A DNA stretch of 64,000 nt from Psychrobacter glacincola (lineage in GTDB: Bacteria > Pseudomonadota > Gammaproteobacteria > Pseudomonadales > Moraxellaceae): assembly GCA_001411745.2 (NCBI GenBank), contig LIQB01000003.2, positions 81,743 through 145,742 of the forward strand, written 5' to 3'. Made by a program: the position numbers and the translations under genes. The notes below the pieces were generated by a model that saw only the letters and a program-made list of their open reading frames with translations, had not been told where the DNA came from and did not search any database. This document shows positions 36,209-45,919 of the stretch, in pieces. Every line of letters starts with the position of its first letter. Within the stretch, counting starts at the first letter, position 1.

Positions 36209-38050
36209 ATGACGCAAAGCACTATGACGCATAGCGAATATCGAGACGAATATTGCGGAGCCGTAACCGAAAGCTTCATCGATCAAACCATCAGTATCGT
36301 AGGCTGGGTACATCGTCGTCGCGATCACGGTGGCGTGATTTTTTTAGACATGCGTGACCGCGCTGGTATCTTGCAGGTCGTCGTTGACCCTGATACGCCA
36401 GAAGCCTTTGCTACTGCTGATGCGGTACGTCCTGAATATGTGCTAAAAATCACTGGTCGCGTACGTCAACGCTACGCGGGTACTGAAAACAATAGTATGA
36501 CCAGTGGTCAGATTGAGCTGTTGGGCAAAGAAATTGAAGTATTGGCAAAATCTGAAACACCGCCTTTCCCATTAAATGATGAGAAAACCACGGTATCAGA
36601 AGACTTGCGTTTAAAATATCGCTATCTTGATATGCGTCGTCCGCAAATGCAAGAGCGTATGGTTTTCCGTGCTAAAGCCACGTCAGCCATTCGTCGTTAC
36701 TTAGATGACCATGGTTTCTTAGACGTTGAAACCCCTATCTTGACTCGTGCGACACCAGAAGGCGCGCGTGATTATCTTGTGCCATCACGCACACGCCCAG
36801 GTAACTTTTTCGCATTGCCACAATCACCACAGTTATTCAAACAGCTGTTGATGGTGTCAGGTTTTGATCGTTATTATCAAATCGCTAAATGTTTCCGTGA
36901 CGAAGACTTACGTGCTGACCGTCAGCCTGAATTTACCCAAGTCGATATTGAAACTTCTTTCTTAAATGAAGAAGAAATCATGAACATCAACGAAGGTTTG
37001 ATTAAGCATTTATTCAAAACCATGATGGATGTTGAGTTTGAGCAATTCCCACGCATGACTTACGCTGAAGCAATGCGTGACTATGCCTCAGACAAGCCTG
37101 ACTTACGTATTCCATTAAAACTCATCGACGTTGCTGATCTAATGAAAGACGTTGATTTTAAAGTATTTGCCGGTCCTGCTAACGATCCTAAAGGTCGCGT
37201 TGCTGCCCTACGAATCCCTGGCGGCGCGTCATTAAGCCGTAAGCAAATCGATGCTTATACCAAATTCGTTAGCATCTATGGCGCACGTGGTTTGGCTTAT
37301 ATCAAGGTTAACGATGCGAGCAACATTAACAACGGCGTTGACCAAGAATCTGGTCTTCAGTCTCCTATCATCAAAAATATGACCGATGACGTATTGGTAA
37401 GCTTGATTGAGCGTACTGGTGCAGAAAGCAACGATATTATTTTCTTTGGTGCGGATAAAGCCAGTGTCGTCAATGACGCAATCGGCGCACTACGTCAAAA
37501 AATTGGTCTAGACCTTGAGATGACCACTTGTCAGTGGGCGCCACTTTGGGTCACTGATTTCCCAATGTTTGAGCAAACGGACGATGGTCGTTGGACGTCA
37601 ATGCATCACCCGTTTACTAAACCTAAAGGTTCTGTTGATGAATTGAAAAACAACCCAGAATCTGCCCTTTCTATCGCTTATGATATGGTATTGAACGGTA
37701 CAGAAGTTGGCGGTGGTAGCTTACGTATCAATACCTTTGATATGCAGCAAGCGGTACTTGATGCTTTAGGTATCGGCGAGCAAGAAGCTCAAGACAAGTT
37801 TGGCTTCTTACTTGACGCCCTAAAATTCGGTGCGCCGCCGCATGGTGGCTTGGCCTTTGGTTTGGATCGTCTGATTATGCTCATGGTAGGCGCGGACTCT
37901 ATCCGTGATGTTATCGCTTTCCCAAAAACCAAAACTGCTGAATGCCCACTAACTCAAGCACCTGCTGAAGTCGATAGCAAACAGCTACGTGATCTTGGTA
38001 TCCGTGTGCGCGAAAAAGCACAGGCTGACACCAACAAACCTGCGCAATAA
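36209..38050 (+). CDS. aspS: aspartate-tRNA ligase
   Basis: A class II aminoacyl-tRNA synthetase of 613 residues, close to the bacterial-type length of about 590. In order: an OB-fold anticodon-binding domain ([23 protein letters not shown] at 31-53), motif 2 ([21 protein letters not shown]), a GAD insertion domain (about 290-420), and motif 3 ([15 protein letters not shown]). Flipping-loop and tRNA-contact residues look normal. A second ATG at codon 6 is an alternative start. The ribosome binding site is weak. It is followed closely by an acyltransferase gene on the same strand. Confidence 0.96.
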   Translation: MTQSTMTHSEYRDEYCGAVTESFIDQTISIVGWVHRRRDHGGVIFLDMRDRAGILQVVVDPDTPEAFATADAVRPEYVLKITGRVRQRYAGTENNSMTSGQIELLGKEIEVLAKSETPPFPLNDEKTTVSEDLRLKYRYLDMRRPQMQERMVFRAKATSAIRRYLDDHGFLDVETPILTRATPEGARDYLVPSRTRPGNFFALPQSPQLFKQLLMVSGFDRYYQIAKCFRDEDLRADRQPEFTQVDIETSFLNEEEIMNINEGLIKHLFKTMMDVEFEQFPRMTYAEAMRDYASDKPDLRIPLKLIDVADLMKDVDFKVFAGPANDPKGRVAALRIPGGASLSRKQIDAYTKFVSIYGARGLAYIKVNDASNINNGVDQESGLQSPIIKNMTDDVLVSLIERTGAESNDIIFFGADKASVVNDAIGALRQKIGLDLEMTTCQWAPLWVTDFPMFEQTDDGRWTSMHHPFTKPKGSVDELKNNPESALSIAYDMVLNGTEVGGGSLRINTFDMQQAVLDALGIGEQEAQDKFGFLLDALKFGAPPHGGLAFGLDRLIMLMVGADSIRDVIAFPKTKTAECPLTQAPAEVDSKQLRDLGIRVREKAQADTNKPAQ

Positions 38051-38111
38051 ATGGTCTAACGATGTCCGGATATTTTTTTCAGTACTTATTACGTGATTCA
38101 TCACCGTGTGA

Positions 38112-39077
38112 ATGGTTATGAATCCGTATCACATTTTTAAAATCGTGCCATTGTCTGTCTTGCAGATACTGGCACGTTTTGTTGCGTGGGTGATTATCAA
38201 GATACCCAATTTGAGTATCATGCGTACAGTCAGTATCAATATGGCGTTAATTGCGCCTAAGCTGACTGATGTGCAAAAACAAGTATTAACCAAAGAGATT
38301 ATTTATCACCAGTGTTTGACCAGTATTGAATCGATCAAAAGCTGGGCCATGCCACCTGAGTGGAGTATCGCTCAGATTCGCGACGTTCATAATAAAGACA
38401 TTTTATTAGAAGGACTTGCGAGTGCCAACGGCATGCTCGCTATCGTGCCGCATCTCGGTACATGGGAGATGATGAACGCTTGGCTCAATCAATTTGGTTC
38501 CCCAACCATTATGTACAAACCTGTCAAAGGCGAAATTACCAACAACTTTGTGCTACAAGGGCGTTCAAGGCTTAATGCGACCTTAGTACCAACCGATGGT
38601 AGCGGTGTCAAAGCCATATTTAAAACCCTCAAACAAGGTGGCTTTAGTATCGTCTTACCCGATCATGTTCCCGACCCTTCGGGCGGCGTGGTTGTGCCCT
38701 TTTTTGGTATTAAAACATTAACCAGTACGCTTGCTTCTAAACTTGCTAGTAAAACCAGATGTGCCTTGGTCGGCTTATCTTGTATTCGCCGTGACGATGG
38801 TCGTGGATTTGACATCTATTGTTATAAGCTCGATGATCCAGCACTTTATGATCGTCATGCCGAGACCGCCGCTTATGCACTTAACCAAGCCATGCAACAG
38901 ATGATTGAAGAAAAATGCAGTCACTATATGTGGGGCTATCGACGTTTCAAACACATTCCCACATTAGGGAATCCTTACAACGTTGATGAAGAAACTTTAG
39001 CCAAATTCATTCTTGACAACAAGTGGGCTGATCAAAACGTTCATGATACAACCAAGCGCGCTGGCAATGAACAATGA
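38112..39077 (+). CDS. LpxL/HtrB-family lysophospholipid or lipid A acyltransferase
   Basis: A 321-residue acyltransferase with the family's catalytic His-x4-Glu as HLGTWE at residues 114-119 and a hydrophobic N-terminal segment that docks it to the inner membrane. Later landmarks are IVLPDHVPDPSGGVVVPFFG and HYMWGYRRFK. The enzymes add secondary acyl chains to lipid A precursors from acyl-ACP. It sits 61 bases after aspS and 297 bases before a glycan cluster, which fits a role in lipooligosaccharide assembly. Two near-adjacent ATGs, 38112 and 38118, are possible starts. It could also be an ornithine-lipid type acyltransferase. Confidence 0.85.
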   Translation: MVMNPYHIFKIVPLSVLQILARFVAWVIIKIPNLSIMRTVSINMALIAPKLTDVQKQVLTKEIIYHQCLTSIESIKSWAMPPEWSIAQIRDVHNKDILLEGLASANGMLAIVPHLGTWEMMNAWLNQFGSPTIMYKPVKGEITNNFVLQGRSRLNATLVPTDGSGVKAIFKTLKQGGFSIVLPDHVPDPSGGVVVPFFGIKTLTSTLASKLASKTRCALVGLSCIRRDDGRGFDIYCYKLDDPALYDRHAETAAYALNQAMQQMIEEKCSHYMWGYRRFKHIPTLGNPYNVDEETLAKFILDNKWADQNVHDTTKRAGNEQ

Positions 39078-39167
39078 ACAATGACCTTACAATTAGCCAA
39101 ACGTTTAGAGAGATCGTGAATCATAGCTGTGATAGTATTGGCTGACTTTTGTACCCTTAGACGTTAC

Positions 39168-39341
39168 TAAAGCGTGTCCTCAGTTCAATCGATCGTTCTA
39201 GAAATGGACTAGAAATGGCTAAATTTTGCCAAACAATGTCAAATAGTCCGTCAATAGCTCGATATTGTCTGCGCTACTTTTTCATTTGGCGACAATTTAT
39301 CTCATTTTCATCACCATGTTAAAAATGAGAACACGCCTTAA
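39168..39341 (-). mobile_element. MITE-like element, full-length copy B
   Basis: The same family as the element at 31754, in the opposite orientation and more diverged at its left end (AAGCGTGTCCTCAGTTC, with the right end reading GGCGTGTTCTCATTTT on the minus strand). It is flanked by TA. It occupies most of the 296-base gap between the acyltransferase and the glycan cluster, directly upstream of the first glycosyltransferase, so it may affect transcription of the cluster. Confidence 0.78.
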
Positions 39342-39373
39342 ATATTTTTTATTTATATTAATATGAGTGCATT

Positions 39374-40174
39374 ATGGCAACTGACGTAACCAATACCTCA
39401 TCGACAGACCACACGCACGCACGCAGCAGCACTGCTGAGCAGCGTTATGTTATCTGTATGAAATGGGGTGACAAATACGGCGCTGAGTACGTCAACCGTC
39501 TTTATAATATGGTCAGTCGCCATTTGACCTTAGACTTCCAAATGATCTGCCTCACTGATGATAGCAGCGGTATCGACCCTGCTGTGACTTGCCATCCTAT
39601 TCCAGAGATGGATTTGCCTGCTGGGCCTGAGCGTGGTTGGAAAAAACTCACGACTTTCAAACCTGAACTATATGGCCTTAAAGGTGTGGCTTTATTTTTA
39701 GATATCGACATTGTTATTGTTGACAACATAGATGCCTTTTTTACCTATCAAGCTCAGCATAAAGACAGCGTGGTGATTATCCGTGATTGGAAAAAACCGT
39801 GGCGAATGATTGGTAATAGCTCTGTTTATCGTTTCAATATTGGCATGAACACCTATCCTGATTTGCTCGCAAACTTTGAGCGTAACTTTGCCACCATTCG
39901 TACCCAAGTGCGCCATGAGCAGGCTTATCTGTCTAACTATTTACGTGAGCATCATCATTTAGAGTATTGGGATAAAACGTGGTGTGTAAGCTTCAAGTAC
40001 CAATGCATCGCCCCTATTCCCTTTAACTTTGTGCGTGCGCCTACTCTGCCGGATGGCGCAAAGATTGTCATCTTTCATGGTGAGATTAATCCGCCAGATG
40101 CCATCAATGGTAGCGGCGGCAAGTGGTATCGTCATGTTAAGCCAAGCCCTTGGCTAAAAAATTATTGGCGATAA
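39374..40174 (+). CDS. Glycosyltransferase (GT-A-type, DXD)
   Basis: A 266-residue cytoplasmic protein. The core begins RYVICMKWGDKYGAEYVNRLY, and the segment GVALFLDIDIVIVDNI near residues 110-125 contains a DXD-type motif (DID) expected to bind a nucleotide-sugar and metal. The fold looks like the glycogenin/GT8-like group, though the family assignment is uncertain. The first 22 residues are polar and rich in Thr/Ser/His. It is the first gene of the surface-glycan cluster, with AGTGCATT before the ATG and a MITE-like element upstream. Donor and acceptor sugars cannot be told. Confidence 0.72.
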   Translation: MATDVTNTSSTDHTHARSSTAEQRYVICMKWGDKYGAEYVNRLYNMVSRHLTLDFQMICLTDDSSGIDPAVTCHPIPEMDLPAGPERGWKKLTTFKPELYGLKGVALFLDIDIVIVDNIDAFFTYQAQHKDSVVIIRDWKKPWRMIGNSSVYRFNIGMNTYPDLLANFERNFATIRTQVRHEQAYLSNYLREHHHLEYWDKTWCVSFKYQCIAPIPFNFVRAPTLPDGAKIVIFHGEINPPDAINGSGGKWYRHVKPSPWLKNYWR

Positions 40175-40190
40175 ACCCATAGGAAATACC

Positions 40191-41192
40191 ATGAAAGCAG
40201 ATGATGAAAAGCAAATAGATATTGTGATTGCTTGGGTAGATGGTGATGAGCCACTGCTTAAACAAAAAAGAGCGCGTTATCAGAAAACAACCAGCGCGGC
40301 ATCTGATGCTATCAGTTCAACACGTTTCGCCAGTAACGATGAAATATATTACAATATTGCCTCCATCATAAAATACGTACCTTTCTGTCGACATATCTAT
40401 ATCGTCACCGACCAACAGCAACCGGCACTGATTGAAGCATTTGCTGAACAGAATATTTGTGCAAAAGACAAGATACGTATCATCGATCATAAAGACCTCT
40501 TTGCGGGCTATGAGCAGTTTTTACCTACTTTTAACACGCGGTCTATTGAAAGCATGCTATGGAATATCTCAGATCTGTCTGATTATTTTATATACATGAA
40601 TGATGATTTTTTCTTCAACCAACCTGCTGTTATTACAGATTTTTTAGATGACGACACGATTATCATTCATGGTCATTGGCGAAAAAACACCCTTCTACAA
40701 GCCAAACTCCAATATCGAAAATCTCTACAAAAACTATCAGGCAAAAAAGTTCAACCCAAACATACAATTGCCCAAATGCTCAGCGCTAAAATCTTGGGGA
40801 TGAATCAGTTTTTTGAAGTGCACCACTATCCCCATATTGTCGATAAGAATATTTTAAAAAACTATCTTTTGCATAACCCTCAGCTATTGATTGAGCAAAT
40901 TCAATATAAGTTTAGAGATGTGGCTCAGGTAAATCCCATTACCTTAATGAATCACTTAAAGATTCAACAAGGACAAGCTTGTCTCAAGCCACCCGTAGCG
41001 ATCAACTATCTAAAAAATGAAGATGGTGTTGAGGATTTTTTAGCAGGTTTGCAAAAACAATCTGTCAAATATGGCTGCATACAAAGCTTAGACTTGCTGG
41101 ACTCTGACTCCCGTAACAATATTACCGAGGCGATGATTCAGAAGTTTTCCCAGCATCTGCCATCATCGTTATTGCTAAATCTCACTAAATAA
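40191..41192 (+). CDS. Stealth-family capsular polysaccharide phosphotransferase
   Basis: A 333-residue protein with the Stealth conserved regions. CR1 is IDIVIAWVDGDEP at about 9-21. CR2 follows from about residue 47 (RFASNDEIYYNIASIIKYVPF) through YIVTDQQQP and LPTFNTRSIESMLW to YFIYMNDDFFF near 134-143, which holds the metal-binding NDD. The later HYPHIVDKN matches CR3. Stealth proteins are hexose-1-phosphate transferases (for example the Neisseria capsule polymerases) and relate to human GlcNAc-1-phosphotransferase. The gene follows the upstream glycosyltransferase by 16 bases and has AGGAAATACC as its ribosome binding site. A phosphodiester-linked sugar in the surface glycan is the natural inference. 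Confidence 0.87.
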   Translation: MKADDEKQIDIVIAWVDGDEPLLKQKRARYQKTTSAASDAISSTRFASNDEIYYNIASIIKYVPFCRHIYIVTDQQQPALIEAFAEQNICAKDKIRIIDHKDLFAGYEQFLPTFNTRSIESMLWNISDLSDYFIYMNDDFFFNQPAVITDFLDDDTIIIHGHWRKNTLLQAKLQYRKSLQKLSGKKVQPKHTIAQMLSAKILGMNQFFEVHHYPHIVDKNILKNYLLHNPQLLIEQIQYKFRDVAQVNPITLMNHLKIQQGQACLKPPVAINYLKNEDGVEDFLAGLQKQSVKYGCIQSLDLLDSDSRNNITEAMIQKFSQHLPSSLLLNLTK

Positions 41193-41233
41193 AACTAATC
41201 TTATAATAATAAAAATATAACCTTGGAATTTTT

Positions 41234-42400
41234 ATGAAAATAACAGTAGTAGGTACAGGCTATGTCGGCTTATCCAATGCTATGTTACTTGCCCAGCACA
41301 ATAAAGTAATCGCTGTCGATGTCATAGCAGAAAGAGTCGAGATGTTGAATGCCAAGCAATCTCCTATTGAAGATCCAGATATTGAAGATTTTTTACTCAA
41401 CAAACCCATCGATTTCACAGCCACTTTAGATGCCAAAGCCGCTTACAAAGACGCAGATTTTATTATTGTTGCTACCCCTACGGATTACGACTCAAAGACC
41501 AACTATTTTAATACCAAAAGTGTTGAAAGCGTCGTTGAAGAGGTGCTGAGTGTTAATAAAAATGCGCTAATCGTTATAAAATCAACAGTGCCCGTCGGCT
41601 ATACCAATGATATTAGAAAACGATTTTTGACAGATAACATCATTTTTTCGCCTGAATTTTTACGCGAAGGTAAAGCGCTATATGACAATCTTTACCCTTC
41701 GAGAATTATCGTCGGTGAGCAGTCGGAACGTGCGAGACAATTTGCAGATTTGCTCTTGGAAGGTGCGATAAAGAAAGACGTTCCTCAGCTATTTACTGAA
41801 TCTACTGAAGCTGAGGCCATTAAATTATTTTCCAATACTTATTTGGCGATGCGTGTTGCTTATTTTAATGAGCTAGATACGTATGCCCAGACTTTTGGGT
41901 TAGATACCAAACAAATTATTGAAGGCGTAGGATTAGACCCGCGTATCGGCAATCATTACAACAATCCGTCGTTTGGCTATGGTGGCTATTGCTTGCCTAA
42001 AGACACCAAACAGCTATTGGCAAATTATGATGACGTCCCGAGCAACCTTATTAGAGCCATCGTTGATTCTAATAGCACTCGTAAAGATTTTATTGCTGAT
42101 AAAATTATTGAAAAGCAACCAAAAATTGTTGGTATCCATCGACTAGTGATGAAAAGTGGCTCGGACAATTTCAGAGCGTCTGCTATTCAAGGCATTATGA
42201 AGCGTATCAAAGCAAAAGGTATCGAAGTGGTTGTCTATGAACCCGTGTTAAAAGAAGAAGAGTTTTTTAACTCAAAAGTCATTAAGGATTTGGACGCATT
42301 CAAAGCCATGAGCGATATTATCGTGGCGAACCGCTTATCTGCAGACATCCAAGATGTGTCGCATAAAGTGTTTACTAGAGATTTATTTGGGAGCGATTAA
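41234..42400 (+). CDS. ugd: UDP-glucose 6-dehydrogenase
   Basis: A 388-residue NAD-dependent enzyme that oxidises UDP-glucose to UDP-glucuronate. The cofactor motif is GTGYVGLSN at 7-15. [34 protein letters not shown], and the catalytic Cys253 in [14 protein letters not shown] identify the family; the substrate-binding loops are intact. Its stop codon overlaps the next gene's start (42400), so the two are tightly coupled and together give UDP-glucuronate and, after epimerisation, UDP-galacturonate. This supplies an acidic sugar for the cluster's glycan. Confidence 0.95.
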   Translation: MKITVVGTGYVGLSNAMLLAQHNKVIAVDVIAERVEMLNAKQSPIEDPDIEDFLLNKPIDFTATLDAKAAYKDADFIIVATPTDYDSKTNYFNTKSVESVVEEVLSVNKNALIVIKSTVPVGYTNDIRKRFLTDNIIFSPEFLREGKALYDNLYPSRIIVGEQSERARQFADLLLEGAIKKDVPQLFTESTEAEAIKLFSNTYLAMRVAYFNELDTYAQTFGLDTKQIIEGVGLDPRIGNHYNNPSFGYGGYCLPKDTKQLLANYDDVPSNLIRAIVDSNSTRKDFIADKIIEKQPKIVGIHRLVMKSGSDNFRASAIQGIMKRIKAKGIEVVVYEPVLKEEEFFNSKVIKDLDAFKAMSDIIVANRLSADIQDVSHKVFTRDLFGSD

Positions 42401-43422
42401 TGAAGATTTTAGTGACTGGTGCCGCAGGTTTTATTGGCTTTCATTTAATTAAAGCATTGCTGGGCAAAGATTGCTTTATTGTCGGTATTGACAACCTAAA
42501 CTCGTATTATGAGGTTACGTTAAAAAAAGACCGTCTCAAAATCCTAAACGAACAATCAAACGAAGATACTTTTAGTTTTATCACCTTAGATCTGGCTGAC
42601 CGAGAAGCAATGGCCAGTTTATTCGCTGAACATGGCTTTGATATCGTGATTAATCTCGGCGCACAAGCGGGCGTGCGCTATTCTATCGAAAAGCCACATG
42701 AATACATTGATTCCAATGTAGTAGGATTTCTGAACGTGCTTGAAGGCTGTCGACAGACTCAGGTAAAACATTTGGTATACGCCAGCTCTAGCTCTGTATA
42801 CGGTATGAATATCAAGCAGCCTTTTAGCACTGGAGATCGTGTAGATTATCCTATTAGCTTGTATGCTGCGACCAAAAAATCTAACGAGTTAATGGCGCAT
42901 ACTTATAGTCATTTATACAATATCCCCACGACAGGGTTACGCTTTTTTACGGTCTATGGCCCTTATGGTCGCCCTGATATGGCCTACTTTTCATTCACCA
43001 AAAGAATACTGGCAGGCGAGCAGATAGATGTCTATAACAATGGTGAGATGCAACGTGATTTCACCTACATTGATGATATTGTCGAAGGCATCACTCGTAT
43101 TATTGATAAAATCCCAGAACCACAACAATCTTTTGCGACCACGGCAATCGCACCTTACCAAATCTACAATATCGGTAATAACCAACCCGTAACGCTGCGC
43201 CGCTTTATTACCGCGATTGAAAGTGCATGCGGTAAAAAAGCAAAAGAAAACTTGTTGCCCATGCAGCCAGGTGACGTCCCAGCGACTTATGCCGACATAG
43301 ACGAGCTAACAGCCGACATTGGCTTTAGACCTGAAACTAGTATCGAAGATGGCATCTTAAAATTTGTAAATTGGTACAGAGCCTATTATCTAGAAGAACC
43401 AACAGAATCACAGCAAGTATAA
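42400..43422 (+). CDS. NAD-dependent UDP-glucuronate 4-epimerase-type protein
   Basis: An extended SDR of 340 residues. GAAGFIG at 7-13 binds NAD; the catalytic set is the Ser cluster SSSSVYG at 129-135, Tyr155 and Lys159 in LYAATKKSNELMAH. TVYGPYGRPDMAYFSFT and RDFTYIDDIVEGI are characteristic of UDP-glucuronate epimerases (Gla/LspL/CapI type). Its coupling to ugd by overlapping stop and start codons strongly supports UDP-glucuronate as substrate. UDP-N-acetylhexosamine epimerisation is less likely. Confidence 0.92.
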   Translation: MKILVTGAAGFIGFHLIKALLGKDCFIVGIDNLNSYYEVTLKKDRLKILNEQSNEDTFSFITLDLADREAMASLFAEHGFDIVINLGAQAGVRYSIEKPHEYIDSNVVGFLNVLEGCRQTQVKHLVYASSSSVYGMNIKQPFSTGDRVDYPISLYAATKKSNELMAHTYSHLYNIPTTGLRFFTVYGPYGRPDMAYFSFTKRILAGEQIDVYNNGEMQRDFTYIDDIVEGITRIIDKIPEPQQSFATTAIAPYQIYNIGNNQPVTLRRFITAIESACGKKAKENLLPMQPGDVPATYADIDELTADIGFRPETSIEDGILKFVNWYRAYYLEEPTESQQV

Positions 43423-43467
43423 AACTCGATAAGTCATAGAATAGATATAGCAAGGAAGAGTCAACCT

Positions 43468-44232
43468 ATGAAGACATTGATATATTTGATTAATTTAGAT
43501 GGAAGCGATACGCGTCTAGAGAGCGCAACTCAGCAGTTAGAGCAGATAGACTGGCCATTTGAAAGGATACCTGCCTATGATGGTCGCGGCAAAGAGCTGT
43601 CTGATTTTGTAGATTATGATGATTTTCAAGCCAGAAAAAATCTAGGACGTGGCTTATTAAGCTCCGAAATCGGCTGCTATCTAAGTCATTACAACTGCGC
43701 TGAACAATTTTTGCAGACGGATGCTGACTTTTTGGTTGTACTAGAAGATGATATGACCTTGTCTACAAGCTTCAAGACAATCGTCAATGAAACCCTAGCG
43801 TTTTTATATGCTCATCCAACGTTGGACTGGTACTTGATAAATCTTGCAGCAAAAAAGAAAAAGCTTGCTCGGGATATCGTTAGCTTTGATAAACATACAT
43901 TATGGCACGCCTATTATTTTCCTATTCGTGGTCTTGGCCTCATTTGGTCACGTAAGGGTGCTGAAGCATTTATAGCAGCCGCCAAACCCATCTCTATGCC
44001 CGTTGATATATTTTTCCAACAATGGCTGAGTGACAATGGGAAAGGTTTGGGGGTTTGGCCTGCATTGGTACAGCCCTTGGGACTTGACAGCGATATCTTA
44101 GGAACCGAGGCTTCGCAAAACATAAAACGCAAAGACAAAGAAAATCGAGACTTGTCCTATAATATAAAAAAACAGAAAAGAATGTGGCAAAATAAAACCA
44201 CGGCTGTTGCCAACTTATACCTAAACAAGTAG
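43468..44232 (+). CDS. GT25-family LOS glycosyltransferase (1)
   Basis: A 254-residue glycosyltransferase of family 25, as in Lex2B/LgtB-like LOS enzymes. The N-terminus IYLINLDGSDTRLES matches the GT25 opening INLxxSxxR, and LSSEIGCYLSHYNCAEQF and VVLEDDMTL (acidic EDD at 93-95) match the central motifs. GT25 members add galactose or glucose to LOS. The C-terminal third is basic, as usual for enzymes that sit on the inner membrane face. AAGGAAGAGTCAACCT precedes the ATG. Confidence 0.87.
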   Translation: MKTLIYLINLDGSDTRLESATQQLEQIDWPFERIPAYDGRGKELSDFVDYDDFQARKNLGRGLLSSEIGCYLSHYNCAEQFLQTDADFLVVLEDDMTLSTSFKTIVNETLAFLYAHPTLDWYLINLAAKKKKLARDIVSFDKHTLWHAYYFPIRGLGLIWSRKGAEAFIAAAKPISMPVDIFFQQWLSDNGKGLGVWPALVQPLGLDSDILGTEASQNIKRKDKENRDLSYNIKKQKRMWQNKTTAVANLYLNK

Positions 44233-44242
44233 TTTATATTTT

Positions 44243-45010
44243 ATGAAAAATATCGTAATAAGTTTAGAATCTGCGGTAGAGCGCAGAAAGCATATACACG
44301 AAGAGTTTGGCAAACATAAAGTAGATTTTGAGTTCTTTGATGCGTTAACTCCAGATTTGGCTCATACTTATGCTCAAAATTTGCCCATTAATTTAGAAAA
44401 CATCGCTTTGACTGGTGGCGAATTGGCATGTTTTATAAGCCATGCTTCCGTTTGGCAACAAATGATTGATCAAAATATACCGTATTTAGCCATTTTTGAA
44501 GATGATATATATTTAGGTGAAGATGCAGAAGCGCTATTAACCACCACGAGTTGGATAAAACCTGACTGGCATATTATTAAAACAGAAGCCTTTTCCGAAA
44601 AAGTCTTTTTGTCCTCCAACTCCTCTGAGATTGTTTCAAATAGGCGGCGCATTGCCCAATTAAAAGGGAAAAATTTAGGTACCGCCGGTTATATTTTGTC
44701 GTCGCGCGGTGCGCAAGTATATTTGGACTATATCTCAAAAAACAAACTGCGACCGCTTGATGAGTTAATGTTTGACGATTTTATCAAACATGACGCTGAA
44801 CCCGTCTATCAAATGACCCCTGCTCTATGCATTCAAGAAATGCTGTTAAATAAAGGCAATCCCTCGCTCCCAAGCGCCCTAATTACAGATCGTCAAGGTC
44901 GTATGAAGTCAGAGAAAAAACCTGCTATGTTTAAAGCGAAGCGCGAAATTAACAGGGTTGCGATGAAACTTAAGAAATCCATATTTGCGACAGAAGTGGT
45001 TTTTAAATAG
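44243..45010 (+). CDS. GT25-family LOS glycosyltransferase (2)
   Basis: A second GT25 enzyme, 255 residues, 10 bases after the first. It opens NIVISLESAVERRKHIHEEF, and carries GGELACFISHASVW and AIFEDDIYLGEDAE (EDD at 86-88). It is clearly diverged from its neighbour, so the two probably add different sugars or linkages rather than being a recent duplication. The C-terminus is rich in lysine and arginine. It is probably in the same transcript. Confidence 0.87.
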   Translation: MKNIVISLESAVERRKHIHEEFGKHKVDFEFFDALTPDLAHTYAQNLPINLENIALTGGELACFISHASVWQQMIDQNIPYLAIFEDDIYLGEDAEALLTTTSWIKPDWHIIKTEAFSEKVFLSSNSSEIVSNRRRIAQLKGKNLGTAGYILSSRGAQVYLDYISKNKLRPLDELMFDDFIKHDAEPVYQMTPALCIQEMLLNKGNPSLPSALITDRQGRMKSEKKPAMFKAKREINRVAMKLKKSIFATEVVFK

Positions 45011-45064
45011 TATTTTTTATCGTTAAATATTTTATTATGATAATAATTTTGGAATGGGAAAGTA

Positions 45065-45919
45065 ATGACGGAAGATAATAAACCATCTGTAGCCATATTA
45101 TATATTGCCACTGGTCGATATACCGTTTTTTGGGATTACTTCTATTGCTCTGCTGAAAAACACTTACTTCCCAATAGTAACAAACACTATGTTTTATTTA
45201 CGGATGACCTAGCATTAATCAGCAGGCAGACTGACTATCCGAATGTCACAATGATCAAACAGGAAGCTTTAGGATGGCCTTATAGCACATTGATGCGCTT
45301 TAAATTCTTTTTAGGGGCAAAGTCTATTATTGAAAAATATGACTTCATATTCTACTTTAATGCCAATACAGAGTTCCTTTCTGATATCACTGAAGATGAG
45401 TTGTTGCCCCTCGATCAGCATGAGGAGCTGAGTCTTGGCGTTCAGCCTCATATGTTTCATCTCAATAAACGTGCCTACACTTATGATCGTAACCCTCAAT
45501 CACAAGCATATATTCCCTATCATAAAGGAAAATATTATTTCACAGGTGCGTTGAATGGTGGGAAATCTCATGCATATTTACAGATGTGCGAAACTCTCAA
45601 CCAAAACACAGAATTAGATTTAAAAAATAACGTTATTGCACTATGGCATGATGAAAGTCAATTGAACAAATTTGCATTAGACCGCACAGATATCAAGGTT
45701 CTACCACCCTATTTCACACGTGGAGAGCACGAATACTGGAAAAAAAGCTCAAAAATAATGTTTTCGGATAAAACACATTATCGATTTGGCGGACATGCTT
45801 ATCTAAGAGCTGAAACAAATGACAAAATTACAAAATCTGACTGGGAACAGAAGAATGGCAAACGTCGAAGAAAGCTCAACACTCGATTCAAGCAATATAT
45901 CGCCTCACTTTTTTTCTGA
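45065..45919 (+). CDS. GT6-family (ABO blood-group-like) glycosyltransferase
   Basis: A 284-residue enzyme with the landmarks of glycosyltransferase family 6, the family of the human ABO and alpha-1,3-galactosyl transferases: VAILYIATGRYTVFWDYFY at the start, GWPYSTLMRFKFFL at 70-83, YFTGALNGGK at 158-167 and WHDESQLNKF at 194-203. The metal-binding DXD of animal members is replaced by NAN (FYFNANTEF, residues 99-101), as in the bacterial metal-independent GT6 enzymes. The likely product is alpha-1,3-linked GalNAc or Gal on the surface glycan. Its 3' end overlaps the next gene. Confidence 0.85.
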   Translation: MTEDNKPSVAILYIATGRYTVFWDYFYCSAEKHLLPNSNKHYVLFTDDLALISRQTDYPNVTMIKQEALGWPYSTLMRFKFFLGAKSIIEKYDFIFYFNANTEFLSDITEDELLPLDQHEELSLGVQPHMFHLNKRAYTYDRNPQSQAYIPYHKGKYYFTGALNGGKSHAYLQMCETLNQNTELDLKNNVIALWHDESQLNKFALDRTDIKVLPPYFTRGEHEYWKKSSKIMFSDKTHYRFGGHAYLRAETNDKITKSDWEQKNGKRRRKLNTRFKQYIASLFF

